From: Herminiimonas sp.
Lineage (GTDB): Bacteria; Pseudomonadota; Gammaproteobacteria; Burkholderiales; Burkholderiaceae
DNA: 64,000 nt
Direction: 5' to 3'
Assembly: GCF_030655415.1 (NCBI RefSeq)
Contig: NZ_JAURVN010000015.1
Coordinates: forward strand, 124,001-188,000
Below are positions 27,914 through 36,174 of this stretch, in pieces (within the stretch, counting starts at the first letter, position 1; each line of letters starts with the position of its first letter). A model generated the notes under the pieces. It was not told the origin of the DNA. It made no database searches and was given only the letters and a program-made list of their open reading frames with translations. Both the position numbers and the translations under genes were made by a program.

Positions 27914-29776
27914 ATGTCCCTGTTCGTTCCCGCTGATTCCTCTTCCAACTGCTTCGCTCTGCTTGATGATAATGATGCAAGCGCGGTAGATGCGCGCTCG
28001 CGACTTTATTCCTCGCATGTTGGCACTCTAGTCTGCGAGAGAGCGGATCAGCTGCCAGCCATGTTGCAGCAAATGCAGCAGGCTTTGCTGCAAGGACAGT
28101 TCGCGGTCAGTTTGTTTGCCTATGAACTCGGTGCTGCCATGCATGGCATCGCGCCGCATGAAACAGCATCAGATGCGACGGCTGTGCCTTTGGCAGAAGT
28201 ACTGCTGTTTCAGCGCTGTGAAAAACTCTCCGCCGAACAGGTCAGCGCATGGCTAGCCCAACACGCATCTTCCTCACCAGCGGGAATCGCCAACGTACAT
28301 CCTGATATATCTGAAGCAGCATTCGATAGCGCGCTGGCACGTATCCACGATTACATCGCCGCCGGCGATACCTATCAGGTCAATTACACCTATCGCTTGC
28401 GCTTCGATGCCTACGGCTCTGTGCATACGCTGTATCGCCGTTTGCGTGAACGTCAGCCGGTGCCGTATGGTGCGTTGATAGGATTGCCGGATGGTCGCGC
28501 GGTGCTGTCCTTATCGCCGGAATTGTTTGTACGACACGATGATGGTTTGTTGACTGTGCGGCCTATGAAGGGCACGGCTGCAGCCAGCGGTAACCCGCAG
28601 CAAGATGATGTATCGGCGCATGCCTTGGCCGCCGACCCAAAAAATCGTGCAGAGAATTTGATGATTGTGGATTTGCTGCGGAATGATTTAGGACGGATTG
28701 CTGAAGTGGGTACTGTCGTCGTCGATAAGTTGTTCGATGTGCAGCGTTATAGCAGCGTGTTGCAAATGACTTCGACTGTGCATGCGCGATTGCGTGACGA
28801 TATTGCACTGCCCGAGATCTTCGATGCTTTGTATCCTTGCGGCTCGATTACCGGTGCGCCCAAACATAGAACGATGCAAATCATTCGCGAGCTGGAAGCC
28901 AACCCACGCGGCATTTATACCGGCGCGATAGGCTGGTTCGATCCGCCGCAGTCCACGCAAACGGTTGGTAATTTTTGCCTGTCGGTTCCTATCCGTACCT
29001 TGCAGTTGCAAGCGCAAGACGAATTGCAAATTCGTCGCGGCGAAATGGGCGTAGGTGCTGGCATCGTGCATGACAGCGTTGCAAAAGCTGAATATGAAGA
29101 ATGCCGCATCAAGGCAGGTTTTTTGATCGATATGCCGGCTGAATTTGAATTATTTGAAACCATCTATGCAACCCGCGCTGATGGTTGCCGACATATTGAT
29201 CGCCATTTGCAACGCTTGCGTGGTTCAGCAGAGTATTTTGGTTTCGCGTTTGATGATGTGAAAATACGCGACGCCTTACGCGATACCTGCTTACAATTTT
29301 CCGAGGCGACGCCATATCGCTTGCGACTTGCTTTGCAGGCTGATGGCGCATGCATCATTCAATCAGCGCCATTGTCAGCAATAACAAGTCCGGTAAAAGT
29401 TCTGCTGGCAGAAACGCCGACCGATGCTGGCGATATCTTTTTGCGACACAAGACTACGGTCCGTTCTGGCTACGACGCCGCATGGCGTGCCGCTGAGCAG
29501 CAGGGCGCTTTCGATCAATTATTCTGCAATCAAGATGGCCAATTGACGGAAGGTGGCCGCAGCACAGTGTTCATCAAACTCGATGGCCATTGGTACACGC
29601 CGCCTTTGAGTGTCGGTGTATTGCCTGGTGTGATGCGTGCCGTATTGCTGGAAGATGCGACCTTGAACGCAGAAGAAAAAATATTAACCCTGACCGATTT
29701 GCGCAGGGCAGAGGAAGTTGTGATCTGCAATGCCTTGCGTGGCGCATTACCTGCGACGATCGTTTGGAATAACTAA
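27914..29776 (+). CDS. pabBC: Fused aminodeoxychorismate synthase I and lyase
   Basis: A 620-residue bifunctional protein for 4-aminobenzoate synthesis. Residues about 120-395 are the chorismate-binding domain (RPMKGTAAASG and CGSITGAPKHRTMQI). Residues about 405-615 are a PLP fold IV lyase domain (ELFETIYATRADGCRHIDRH and GQLTEGGRSTVFI). Together they would make 4-amino-4-deoxychorismate and then release 4-aminobenzoate. The glutamine amidotransferase PabA is not in the window. It is a single-gene unit. Confidence 0.92.
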   Translation: MSLFVPADSSSNCFALLDDNDASAVDARSRLYSSHVGTLVCERADQLPAMLQQMQQALLQGQFAVSLFAYELGAAMHGIAPHETASDATAVPLAEVLLFQRCEKLSAEQVSAWLAQHASSSPAGIANVHPDISEAAFDSALARIHDYIAAGDTYQVNYTYRLRFDAYGSVHTLYRRLRERQPVPYGALIGLPDGRAVLSLSPELFVRHDDGLLTVRPMKGTAAASGNPQQDDVSAHALAADPKNRAENLMIVDLLRNDLGRIAEVGTVVVDKLFDVQRYSSVLQMTSTVHARLRDDIALPEIFDALYPCGSITGAPKHRTMQIIRELEANPRGIYTGAIGWFDPPQSTQTVGNFCLSVPIRTLQLQAQDELQIRRGEMGVGAGIVHDSVAKAEYEECRIKAGFLIDMPAEFELFETIYATRADGCRHIDRHLQRLRGSAEYFGFAFDDVKIRDALRDTCLQFSEATPYRLRLALQADGACIIQSAPLSAITSPVKVLLAETPTDAGDIFLRHKTTVRSGYDAAWRAAEQQGAFDQLFCNQDGQLTEGGRSTVFIKLDGHWYTPPLSVGVLPGVMRAVLLEDATLNAEEKILTLTDLRRAEEVVICNALRGALPATIVWNN

Positions 29777-29801
29777 AAAACGATCGTCGCGGTTTTGACA
29801 A

Positions 29802-31085
29802 TCAGGCGGGCAAGCTGACGTTGAAACAACTGCCAGGTTCGTTACGCACAACGCAGGTGACATCGCCGCCGTGCCTGCGCGCGATTTGTCGCACCAGACT
29901 TAAGCCCAGACCAACACCGCCTTCCCGCTCGCTGGCACCAGCTACGCGATAGAAGGGTTCAAAGATTTTTTCACGTTCTTTGTCCGGAACGCCAGGGCCG
30001 CCATCACATACCTGCAGCAAGATATTATTTCCATGCTTTGAAAGCGTCACGTCGATTGCTGTGCCATTGCCATAGCGCTTTGCGTTCTCCAACAGATTGC
30101 GCACCATGCGACGCAACAGCCGCGCATCGCCGGGTAGTTCAATCGCTTGTGCTTCGAGTTGCGCATCGAGGCGCGCGCATTCTTCAGCAACCAGCGCAGT
30201 GAGATCGATATTCTCAAACGCTTGTGCCGTATCTGCAGTCGCATCGAGTCGGCTGGCGAGCAAAATCTCATCAATCAGTTGATCGAGTTCGCCGATGTTG
30301 CGCTTCAGTTCGCCGCGTATTTCCGGCTGCGCTTCGTTGCCCATTAATTCGATGGCCATGCGTATGCGTGCCAATGGTGAGCGCAATTCGTGCGATGCAT
30401 TCGCCAGCAAAGCTTTTTGCGCATCAACCAATGCTTCTATACGTGCGGCGGAACGATTGAAACTGGTCGCGAGTCGTCCGACCTCATCTTGTCCTTCTAC
30501 TGCAATGCGTGTCGATAACTGACCCGCACCTAAGGCCTCAACACTGGTTTGCAGACGTTCCAGCCGGCGCGTCAAACGACGCACAATCGGATAAGAACCT
30601 ATACCCATCGCCAGACCTATCAAGACCAGCGTGGTAAAAAAACTGAAGGGTGGTTTGCGTCGCCCCGGATGCTGACCGACCAGCCATCGATCATCCGGTA
30701 ATTTGACCGCAAACACTGGCGGACCACCGCCCATCCAGCCGCTAGTGGTTTGTGCTTCATCGAGTGGCGGCAATTCACGACCAGCGGAAGCGATTTTTTC
30801 CCGCTTGGCTGAGTACAGCGTCAAGTCTGCGCGCATCCGTGATTGCCAGCGTTCGAGCGCTTGCTGCTGCTCTTCGTTGCTGGCTTCTGGCGGCGGCAAA
30901 ATGTCGGATGCAATCGCGGCGAACGATTCCAGACTCGGGCCGATCTGTCGCGAATCTGCATTCATGCGCCACGCGGCAGCGAACAACAAACCAGCCACAG
31001 TGAGGCTGATCAGCATCGCCAGATAGATGCGCACATACAAGCGGTGCGACCAGCGGAAACGTGATCGTGTCGCTGCTTCAGACAT
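29802..31085 (-). CDS. Sensor histidine kinase, Cpx-like
   Basis: A 427-residue membrane kinase. TM1 spans about residues 17-38, a periplasmic domain about 40-150, TM2 about 155-175, then a HAMP segment, a dimerisation domain with phospho-acceptor H near 231 (NASHELRSPLARIR), and an ATPase domain with the N box LLENAKRYGNG, G1 CDGGPGVPD and G2 GGVGLGLSL. The start at 31085 overlaps the regulator stop by eight bases. The upstream spy-like gene and CpxR-type box make an envelope-stress role likely, but the periplasmic domain is not clearly CpxA. Confidence 0.9.
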   Translation of the reverse strand: MSEAATRSRFRWSHRLYVRIYLAMLISLTVAGLLFAAAWRMNADSRQIGPSLESFAAIASDILPPPEASNEEQQQALERWQSRMRADLTLYSAKREKIASAGRELPPLDEAQTTSGWMGGGPPVFAVKLPDDRWLVGQHPGRRKPPFSFFTTLVLIGLAMGIGSYPIVRRLTRRLERLQTSVEALGAGQLSTRIAVEGQDEVGRLATSFNRSAARIEALVDAQKALLANASHELRSPLARIRMAIELMGNEAQPEIRGELKRNIGELDQLIDEILLASRLDATADTAQAFENIDLTALVAEECARLDAQLEAQAIELPGDARLLRRMVRNLLENAKRYGNGTAIDVTLSKHGNNILLQVCDGGPGVPDKEREKIFEPFYRVAGASEREGGVGLGLSLVRQIARRHGGDVTCVVRNEPGSCFNVSLPA

Positions 31086-31800
31086 CTTGTGCTTTCGCGA
31101 ATACGTAGCCCGCGCCGCGTACGGTGATGATGCGCTTAGGCTGTTTAGGGTCGTCTTCAATCGCTGCGCGCAAGCGGCCTATGTGTACGTCGATTGATCG
31201 ATCGAATGCTTCCAGCGGTTCGCCTTTGACGGCGTCCATCAATTGCTCGCGCGATAAAACACGTCCGGCTCTATCCGCCATCGCTGCCAATAAATTGAAT
31301 TGATAAGCCGTCACAGGTTTGTCTTGATCGTCGAGACGAATCACACGCGCATCGAGATCGATTTCCAAACGGCCGAAACGCAGCACACGTTCGCCACCCG
31401 TTGTGGCGATGCCTTGCTGCCTGCGCAAAACGGCGCGCAATCGCGCCAGTAATTCGCGCGGTTCAAATGGTTTGGGTATGTAATCGTCGGCACCTAGTTC
31501 AAGCCCGACTACGCGGTCCATAGGATCGCCCTTGGCCGTCAGCATGACAATCGGCAGTGCGCCTGTCGGCTGCGGTTGTGCGCGTATCTGACGGCAGACG
31601 TCCAAGCCGTCTGCATCTGGCAGCATCAGGTCGAGCAGAACAATGGCAAACGGCTGCGTGGCATCGGCTTGCTGTAATTGATGCAAACCATCTTTTGCCG
31701 TAGCACTGTGTTGCACTTCGAACCCGTTTTGGTTCAGGTATGTGGCGACCATGCTGGCGAGGCGTTGGTCGTCTTCTATCATCAGTAGGCGTTGTGTCAT
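31078..31800 (-). CDS. OmpR-family response regulator, Cpx-like
   Basis: A 240-residue regulator. The receiver domain has the acidic pocket D10/D11, phospho-acceptor D57 (LLDLMLP), T88 and K110 (YIPKPF). The winged-helix domain contains LSREQLMDAVKG and RSIDVHIGRLRAAIE and ends in VRGAGYVFA. The start at 31800 begins the usual beta-1 strand (QRLLMIEDD). It lies between the spy-like gene and the kinase. A perfect GTAAA-N5-GTAAA box at 32713 suggests it is a functional CpxR relative that controls its own operon. Confidence 0.92.
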   Translation of the reverse strand: MTQRLLMIEDDQRLASMVATYLNQNGFEVQHSATAKDGLHQLQQADATQPFAIVLLDLMLPDADGLDVCRQIRAQPQPTGALPIVMLTAKGDPMDRVVGLELGADDYIPKPFEPRELLARLRAVLRRQQGIATTGGERVLRFGRLEIDLDARVIRLDDQDKPVTAYQFNLLAAMADRAGRVLSREQLMDAVKGEPLEAFDRSIDVHIGRLRAAIEDDPKQPKRIITVRGAGYVFAKAQDV

Positions 31801-31947
31801 TTTGTTAGTGTAATTCCATTTCGTAATCAAAACGAGAATCGTACTGTTTGCTTCCGCTTGTAAATGTGTTCGATGCGATTGCGGAATGAAAAATCTGATG
31901 CGTTACTTTGAAAACGTTATTACAAATTCGCTGCAAAATTTTGTACC

Positions 31948-31999
31948 GGCGTTCTAAAACGCCCGCGCCAGCATGACCGATTTCCGGTGATGCTGGCGC
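31948..31999. repeat. Two adjoining hairpins between spy-like gene and regulator
   Basis: GGCGTT-CTAA-AACGCC (31948-31963) is followed at once by GCGCCAGCAT (31965-31974) and ATGCTGGCGC (31990-31999), with an inner ACCG/CGGT pair. They lie in the 219-base spacer of the operon. No T run follows, so they may be a processing or stability element, or a partial terminator that gives more spy than regulator message. Confidence 0.6.
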
Positions 32000-32019
32000 T
32001 GTTCCTACAAGCCCTAGGC

Positions 32020-32619
32020 TTATGGTTTTGCTGCTGGTGCAGGACCGCCGCGATGATCAGGGCGTGGGCCTTTACCATCAGGACCAAAACGATGGCCGCG
32101 TTTGCCAATTTCTTCCGCTGCTTTGACGCGTTGCGCAGGTGTCAGCACTTCGGCGGCATCGGCAAATGCCTGTGACATGCGACGTGAACGCTGATCGTCC
32201 AATTGCTGTTGCGTTTGACGGACTTGTTCAAGCGCATTGCGATCGATCGTTGGCTGCGCCAGCAATTTCACGCCTTGTGCACGTGCTTCGCGGCTTTTTT
32301 CCTGGATAGGGCGCAGGTCAGTGAAGGCTGCTTTTGCGATCGCGCTCAATTTGGTTTTTTGTTCCGCGGTTGCATCTGGCACCAAACGTTTCAACATGTG
32401 CTGAAAGCGTTTTTCTGCTTTTGCCGGATCCATTTTTCCGTGCGGGCCGAAATGGCGTTCTGCTGTTGGCTTTTGCGCAGCAGGGCCTTCTTGTGCGTAG
32501 CTGACTCCGACGATGGAAAGAGCGCTGACCAGCGCGGCGCCAGCAGTGATCATCATCAGGCGACGACCGTGTGGCGTACTTTTAACGAAAGATGCTTTAC
32601 CTGCGATTTGCTTGTTCAT
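32020..32619 (-). CDS. Spy/CpxP-family periplasmic protein (LTxxQ motif)
   Basis: A 199-residue secreted protein. A twin-basic start and hydrophobic core (MMITAGAALVSALSIVGVSYAQ) form the signal peptide. A helical domain follows with the family motif LTPAQR (LTxxQ) near residue 165, and the C-terminus is Gly/Pro/His-rich. Spy and CpxP act as periplasmic chaperones, and CpxP also restrains CpxA. The ribosome binding site is AAGGAG. Its place as first gene before the regulator and kinase supports a Cpx-like feedback loop. Confidence 0.86.
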   Translation of the reverse strand: MNKQIAGKASFVKSTPHGRRLMMITAGAALVSALSIVGVSYAQEGPAAQKPTAERHFGPHGKMDPAKAEKRFQHMLKRLVPDATAEQKTKLSAIAKAAFTDLRPIQEKSREARAQGVKLLAQPTIDRNALEQVRQTQQQLDDQRSRRMSQAFADAAEVLTPAQRVKAAEEIGKRGHRFGPDGKGPRPDHRGGPAPAAKP

Positions 32620-32922
32620 TCGAAACTCCTTTGTGGTTCAAGTGGTGCTCGCTGTGTTTTGCGGGCATGGAGTTACTGTAGTGCGGCTCTGTTGCGGCCA
32701 CGCTAGCGAGCGGTAAAGTTATGTAAAGGGATGTCATCGTCTTTGTTGGTGCAATGGCATGCTGACTCAGCTTGATCACGCACCAATTTGGCGATGATGC
32801 GAGAGCCGCATGACTGGCGTTTGCCTAGTGCTGCAGGGCGCGGCTGGCACATCTTTTGCAGTCAGGAATCTATACCGATCCTGTCTCAATTCGACGGTAG
32901 CCCAAAATAATAAGGAATAAAA
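32620..32922. other. Divergent regulatory region: spy-like operon and PilJ-like gene
   Basis: About 303 bases between divergent start codons. It contains the CpxR-type box at 32713-32727. The right half runs to a weak AAGGA ribosome binding site before the ATG at 32923. I see no gene in it. Confidence 0.6.
32713..32727 (+). promoter_or_regulatory. CpxR-type operator GTAAA-N5-GTAAA
   Basis: GTAAA (32713-32717), five bases, GTAAA (32723-32727) is an exact match to the CpxR consensus known from enterobacteria. It lies about 95 bases before the spy-like start codon, in the divergent region shared with the PilJ-like gene. Confidence 0.7.
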
Positions 32923-33726
32923 ATGAACAGGCGTCACTTTCTTCAAGCCAGTTTGGCTGCCAGCACAAGTTTGCTGGTTTTTCCGGCCGCGTATGCGGAT
33001 GGGCCTATCACGCACATCAATGACGCCATCAATAAATCCGGCCGTCAACGGATGCTGTCGCAGCGTATGGCAAAAAGTTATTTGCAGATCGGCCAATCCA
33101 TCGATTTGCCACGTTCGAAAAAAATATTCAGCGCCTCCATCGCTTTGTTTGAGCGTCAACTGTATGAGCTGGAAGCGTTCGCTCCCACGCCGGAAAACAA
33201 GGCAACCTTGGCTGACTTGAGAAAAACCTGGGCTGGCTACAAGACCGTGTTGGTGGGCAATGCGCCGAATCGTCAGGATGCGAAAACCATCATGGTGGTC
33301 AATGAACAAGTCCTGGCACTGGCACATGCGTCCACGGTCCAGTTGGAAAAAACTTCAGGTTCGGCAGCAGCGCGGCTGGTTAATATTTCGGGACGTCAGC
33401 GTATGTTGTCGCAACGTATGGCGAAGTTTTATCAAGCGATCAATTGGGGTGTGGCATCGTCGGATGGGCTGATCAATCTGGCCAAGGCGCGCGACGAATT
33501 TTTGCTGGGGATGACGGAGCTATCGACGTCGCCGAAGAATACGCCAGCGATCAACGCAGAAATGACACTGGCACAACAGCAATGGTTTTTCTTCGATCAA
33601 GCGTTGAAGAGTAGTGCGGATAGTATGGAAACCAAGGTGCGCTTTGCGACCAATGTGGCTACCACCAGCGAACGCATTCTGGAAACGATGGACAGGATTA
33701 CCGGGATGTACGAGCAGTTGAGTTAA
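32923..33726 (+). CDS. Periplasmic protein with two PilJ/NarX-like sensor modules
   Basis: A 267-residue protein with a twin-arginine-like signal (NRRHFLQASLAAS) and no membrane helix beyond it, so a soluble periplasmic protein. It has two copies of the type IV pili methyl-accepting transducer N-terminal domain. Each contains the identical 13-residue motif SGRQRMLSQRMAK, at residues 39-51 and 156-168, which resembles the nitrate-binding P-box of NarX. There is no output domain. It may be a ligand-binding partner of an unlinked receptor or kinase; that is inference. Confidence 0.82.
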   Translation: MNRRHFLQASLAASTSLLVFPAAYADGPITHINDAINKSGRQRMLSQRMAKSYLQIGQSIDLPRSKKIFSASIALFERQLYELEAFAPTPENKATLADLRKTWAGYKTVLVGNAPNRQDAKTIMVVNEQVLALAHASTVQLEKTSGSAAARLVNISGRQRMLSQRMAKFYQAINWGVASSDGLINLAKARDEFLLGMTELSTSPKNTPAINAEMTLAQQQWFFFDQALKSSADSMETKVRFATNVATTSERILETMDRITGMYEQLS

Positions 33727-33741
33727 GCGCGTATGTTGTAG

Positions 33742-33775
33742 TTTGAGTTGCGGCGAGACCGCAACTCAAAAAGTT
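33742..33775. terminator. Hairpin between convergent PilJ-like and moeB genes
   Basis: A perfect 12-bp stem, TTTGAGTTGCGG (33742-33753) and CCGCAACTCAAA (33759-33770), with a five-base loop, followed by AAGTTTT on the plus side. Confidence 0.75.
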
Positions 33776-33816
33776 TTACTGATGCACTTCTAGCTGACTA
33801 ATTTCTGAATCTGAAT

Positions 33817-34569
33817 TTAATGAGCATGCCCGCAAACGCTGCAATTGGCATTGCGTGCAAACTTGATGCTGTTCCATTCCATCGTCCGCGCATCCAGCAA
33901 TAACAGGCGGCCTTTTAACGGCTCTCCGATGCCTGCAATCACCTTCAATGCTTCCGCCGCTTGCATGCTGCCTATGATGCCCACCAGTGGTGCGAATACG
34001 CCCATCGTGCCGCAATTCACTTCTTCAAACTGCTGATCTTCCGGGAACAGGCAGGAATAGCACGGCGCGTTTTCATCGCGTTTATCGAACACACTGATTT
34101 GACCATCGAACTTGATCGCCGCGCCGGAAACCAGCGGCACGCGATTCGCAACGCAAGCGCGATTGATGGCATGCCGGGTGGCGAAGTTGTCGCTGCAATC
34201 CAATACTACTGATGCATTGCGTACGAGTTCATTCAGACGTTCGCCTGAAACACGTTCTTTCAGCGCGACGATTTCTATCGTTGGATTAATTTCAGTCAGC
34301 GTGTGCTGTCCCGATAAAACCTTGGCCTGACCAACCCGTTCTGTCGTATGCAAAATCTGCCGTTGCAGATTGGTCAGATCGACTGTGTCGTCATCGACCA
34401 GCGTGATGGTGCCGATGCCGGCGGAGGCTAGATAGAACGCTGCAGGCGAACCCAAGCCACCTGCACCTATGATCAACGCATGCGCCGCCAACAATTTCTC
34501 CTGGCCTTCGATATCAATTTCATCGAGCAGGATGTGGCGTGAGTAACGCAGTAATTGTTGGTCGTTCAT
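33817..34569 (-). CDS. moeB: MoeB/ThiF/HesA-family adenylyltransferase
   Basis: A 250-residue E1-like enzyme that adenylates the C-terminal glycine of MoaD or ThiS for sulfur transfer. The ATP site is GAGGLGS at about residues 36-42, with VDDDTVDLTNLQRQ after it. The zinc-binding pairs are CYSC and CSVC, and a cysteine follows in EEVNCGTMG. MoeB and ThiF cannot be separated safely by sequence alone. It lies after ctpA on the same strand, with a terminator between. Confidence 0.88.
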   Translation of the reverse strand: MNDQQLLRYSRHILLDEIDIEGQEKLLAAHALIIGAGGLGSPAAFYLASAGIGTITLVDDDTVDLTNLQRQILHTTERVGQAKVLSGQHTLTEINPTIEIVALKERVSGERLNELVRNASVVLDCSDNFATRHAINRACVANRVPLVSGAAIKFDGQISVFDKRDENAPCYSCLFPEDQQFEEVNCGTMGVFAPLVGIIGSMQAAEALKVIAGIGEPLKGRLLLLDARTMEWNSIKFARNANCSVCGHAH

Positions 34570-34651
34570 AAGGTGTCCGAGTTGCTTGATGAGTGATGCA
34601 TGCTGCGTAAATTATTTGCAGAACTGTTGGAAGAAAACACTGTGCTGCAAT

Positions 34652-34683
34652 CAAAAAAAGCCGCATCGCTGCGGCCTTTTTTG
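34652..34683 (-). terminator. Rho-independent terminator after ctpA
   Basis: A stem of GGCCGC/GCGGC type around ATCGCT at 34660-34675, with a T run on each strand's exit side. It separates the gpmA-envC-ctpA group from moeB. Confidence 0.88.
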
Positions 34684-34696
34684 CGAATGCTGGCGA

Positions 34697-36172
34697 CTAT
34701 TTCTTGTCGTCGGTTTTCGGTTCAGTTTTTGAATCTGTTTTTGGTTGGTTGATGCCAGGTTCTTTCTTCACTTCGACTTTTGCTTTCGAAAGAATGACAG
34801 GCAAGCCTTTCAAATGATTCAAAGCTTGTGCCAACTGGAAGTCGTCTTTGCTGCCGAATTCCAGTGGTTTGCGTTTTTTCTCCAACGCAGCGATGCGTTG
34901 TTCTTCTTCCAGTTCATCAACTGCAGGACGGGCTTCAGCTTCTTTGTCCTTGTCGTTGATCAAATGCTTTTGCAGATCGGCTTCACGCAGACGCAAGCCG
35001 TTCAAGCCATCGCCTTCTGCGGTTTCATCCACCATCAGATCCGGCACGATGCCTTTGGCTTGAATCGAGCGGCCACTAGGTGTGTAGTAACGCGCGGTCG
35101 TCAATTTGACCGCGGTATCAGCGGAAAGCTGACGTATGGTTTGTACCGAGCCTTTGCCGAAAGTTTGCGTACCCATGATGGTGGCGCGCTTGTAATCCTG
35201 CAATGCGCCGGCCACGATTTCAGAGGCAGAAGCTGAACCGGAGTTGACCAAGACCACCATAGGGATTTTCTTGATCGCATCAGGTAATTTTGCGAGTGGA
35301 TCACCGACTGCGCGCGTTGCATAGAATTCGCGACGTGCGTAGAAGCTGGCTTTCGAATCAGGCAACTGACCATTGGTCGAAGTAACGACTACGTCTTTCG
35401 GCAAGAAGGCTGCAGAGACGCCGATCGCGCCCGGCAATACGCCGCCCGGATCGTTACGCAAGTCGAGTACCAGACCTTTCAAGTTAGGATCTTGTGCGTA
35501 GAGCGCAGCGATTTTTTTCGCCATGTCATCGACTGTCGGTTCCTGGAATTGCGCAACGCGCAGCCATGCATAACCAGGTTCAACGATTTTGGATTTCACG
35601 CTTTGTACGCGAATTTCCTGACGTGTAATGGTGGTGATGATTGGTTTGTCTTCGTCTTTGCGGGCAATCGTCAGCGTGATTTTGGTATTCGGTTCACCGC
35701 GCATTTTTTTGACTGCTTCGTCCAGCGTCAAACCTTTGACCGGAGTCGAATCCAGGCGCGTGATCAAATCGCCAGCCTTGATGCCCGCACGATATGCAGG
35801 CGAATCTTCGATAGGCGAAATGACTTTGACGTAACCATCTTCCATGCCGACTTCGATACCGAGTCCGACAAACTTGCCTTGCGTACCTTCACGCAATTCC
35901 TTGAATGCTTTTTTATCAAGATAGGCTGAATGTGGGTCCAGTGACGAGACCATGCCGGAGATTGCTTCGGTCAACAATTTTTTATCATCGACCGGTTCGA
36001 CGTAATCCGATTTGATGAGTCCGAATACATCGGCTAGTTGGCGCAATTCCTCGATAGGCAAAGGATTACCGGCACTTTTCTGTGCCATGGCATCCAGCTG
36101 CGTGCCCATACCGATCGCGCCGGCAACCATGCCTAAACCGATCAATCCGATATTCTTGAGTTTCGTTCCCAT
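34697..36172 (-). CDS. ctpA: Carboxy-terminal processing protease (S41)
   Basis: A 491-residue periplasmic serine protease anchored by an N-terminal hydrophobic segment (GLIGLGMVAGAIGMG). The PDZ domain is about residues 100-170 (FVGLGIEVGMEDGYVKVISP). The catalytic S/K pair is probably S315 (SGSASASEI) and K340 (TQTFGKGSVQ). The C-terminal tail is Lys-rich. I chose the ATG at 36172 because AGGTGA, at the envC stop, is a good ribosome binding site; a GTG at 36178 that overlaps the stop is the alternative. It is coupled to envC. Confidence 0.92.
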   Translation of the reverse strand: MGTKLKNIGLIGLGMVAGAIGMGTQLDAMAQKSAGNPLPIEELRQLADVFGLIKSDYVEPVDDKKLLTEAISGMVSSLDPHSAYLDKKAFKELREGTQGKFVGLGIEVGMEDGYVKVISPIEDSPAYRAGIKAGDLITRLDSTPVKGLTLDEAVKKMRGEPNTKITLTIARKDEDKPIITTITRQEIRVQSVKSKIVEPGYAWLRVAQFQEPTVDDMAKKIAALYAQDPNLKGLVLDLRNDPGGVLPGAIGVSAAFLPKDVVVTSTNGQLPDSKASFYARREFYATRAVGDPLAKLPDAIKKIPMVVLVNSGSASASEIVAGALQDYKRATIMGTQTFGKGSVQTIRQLSADTAVKLTTARYYTPSGRSIQAKGIVPDLMVDETAEGDGLNGLRLREADLQKHLINDKDKEAEARPAVDELEEEQRIAALEKKRKPLEFGSKDDFQLAQALNHLKGLPVILSKAKVEVKKEPGINQPKTDSKTEPKTDDKK

Positions 36173-36174
36173 GT

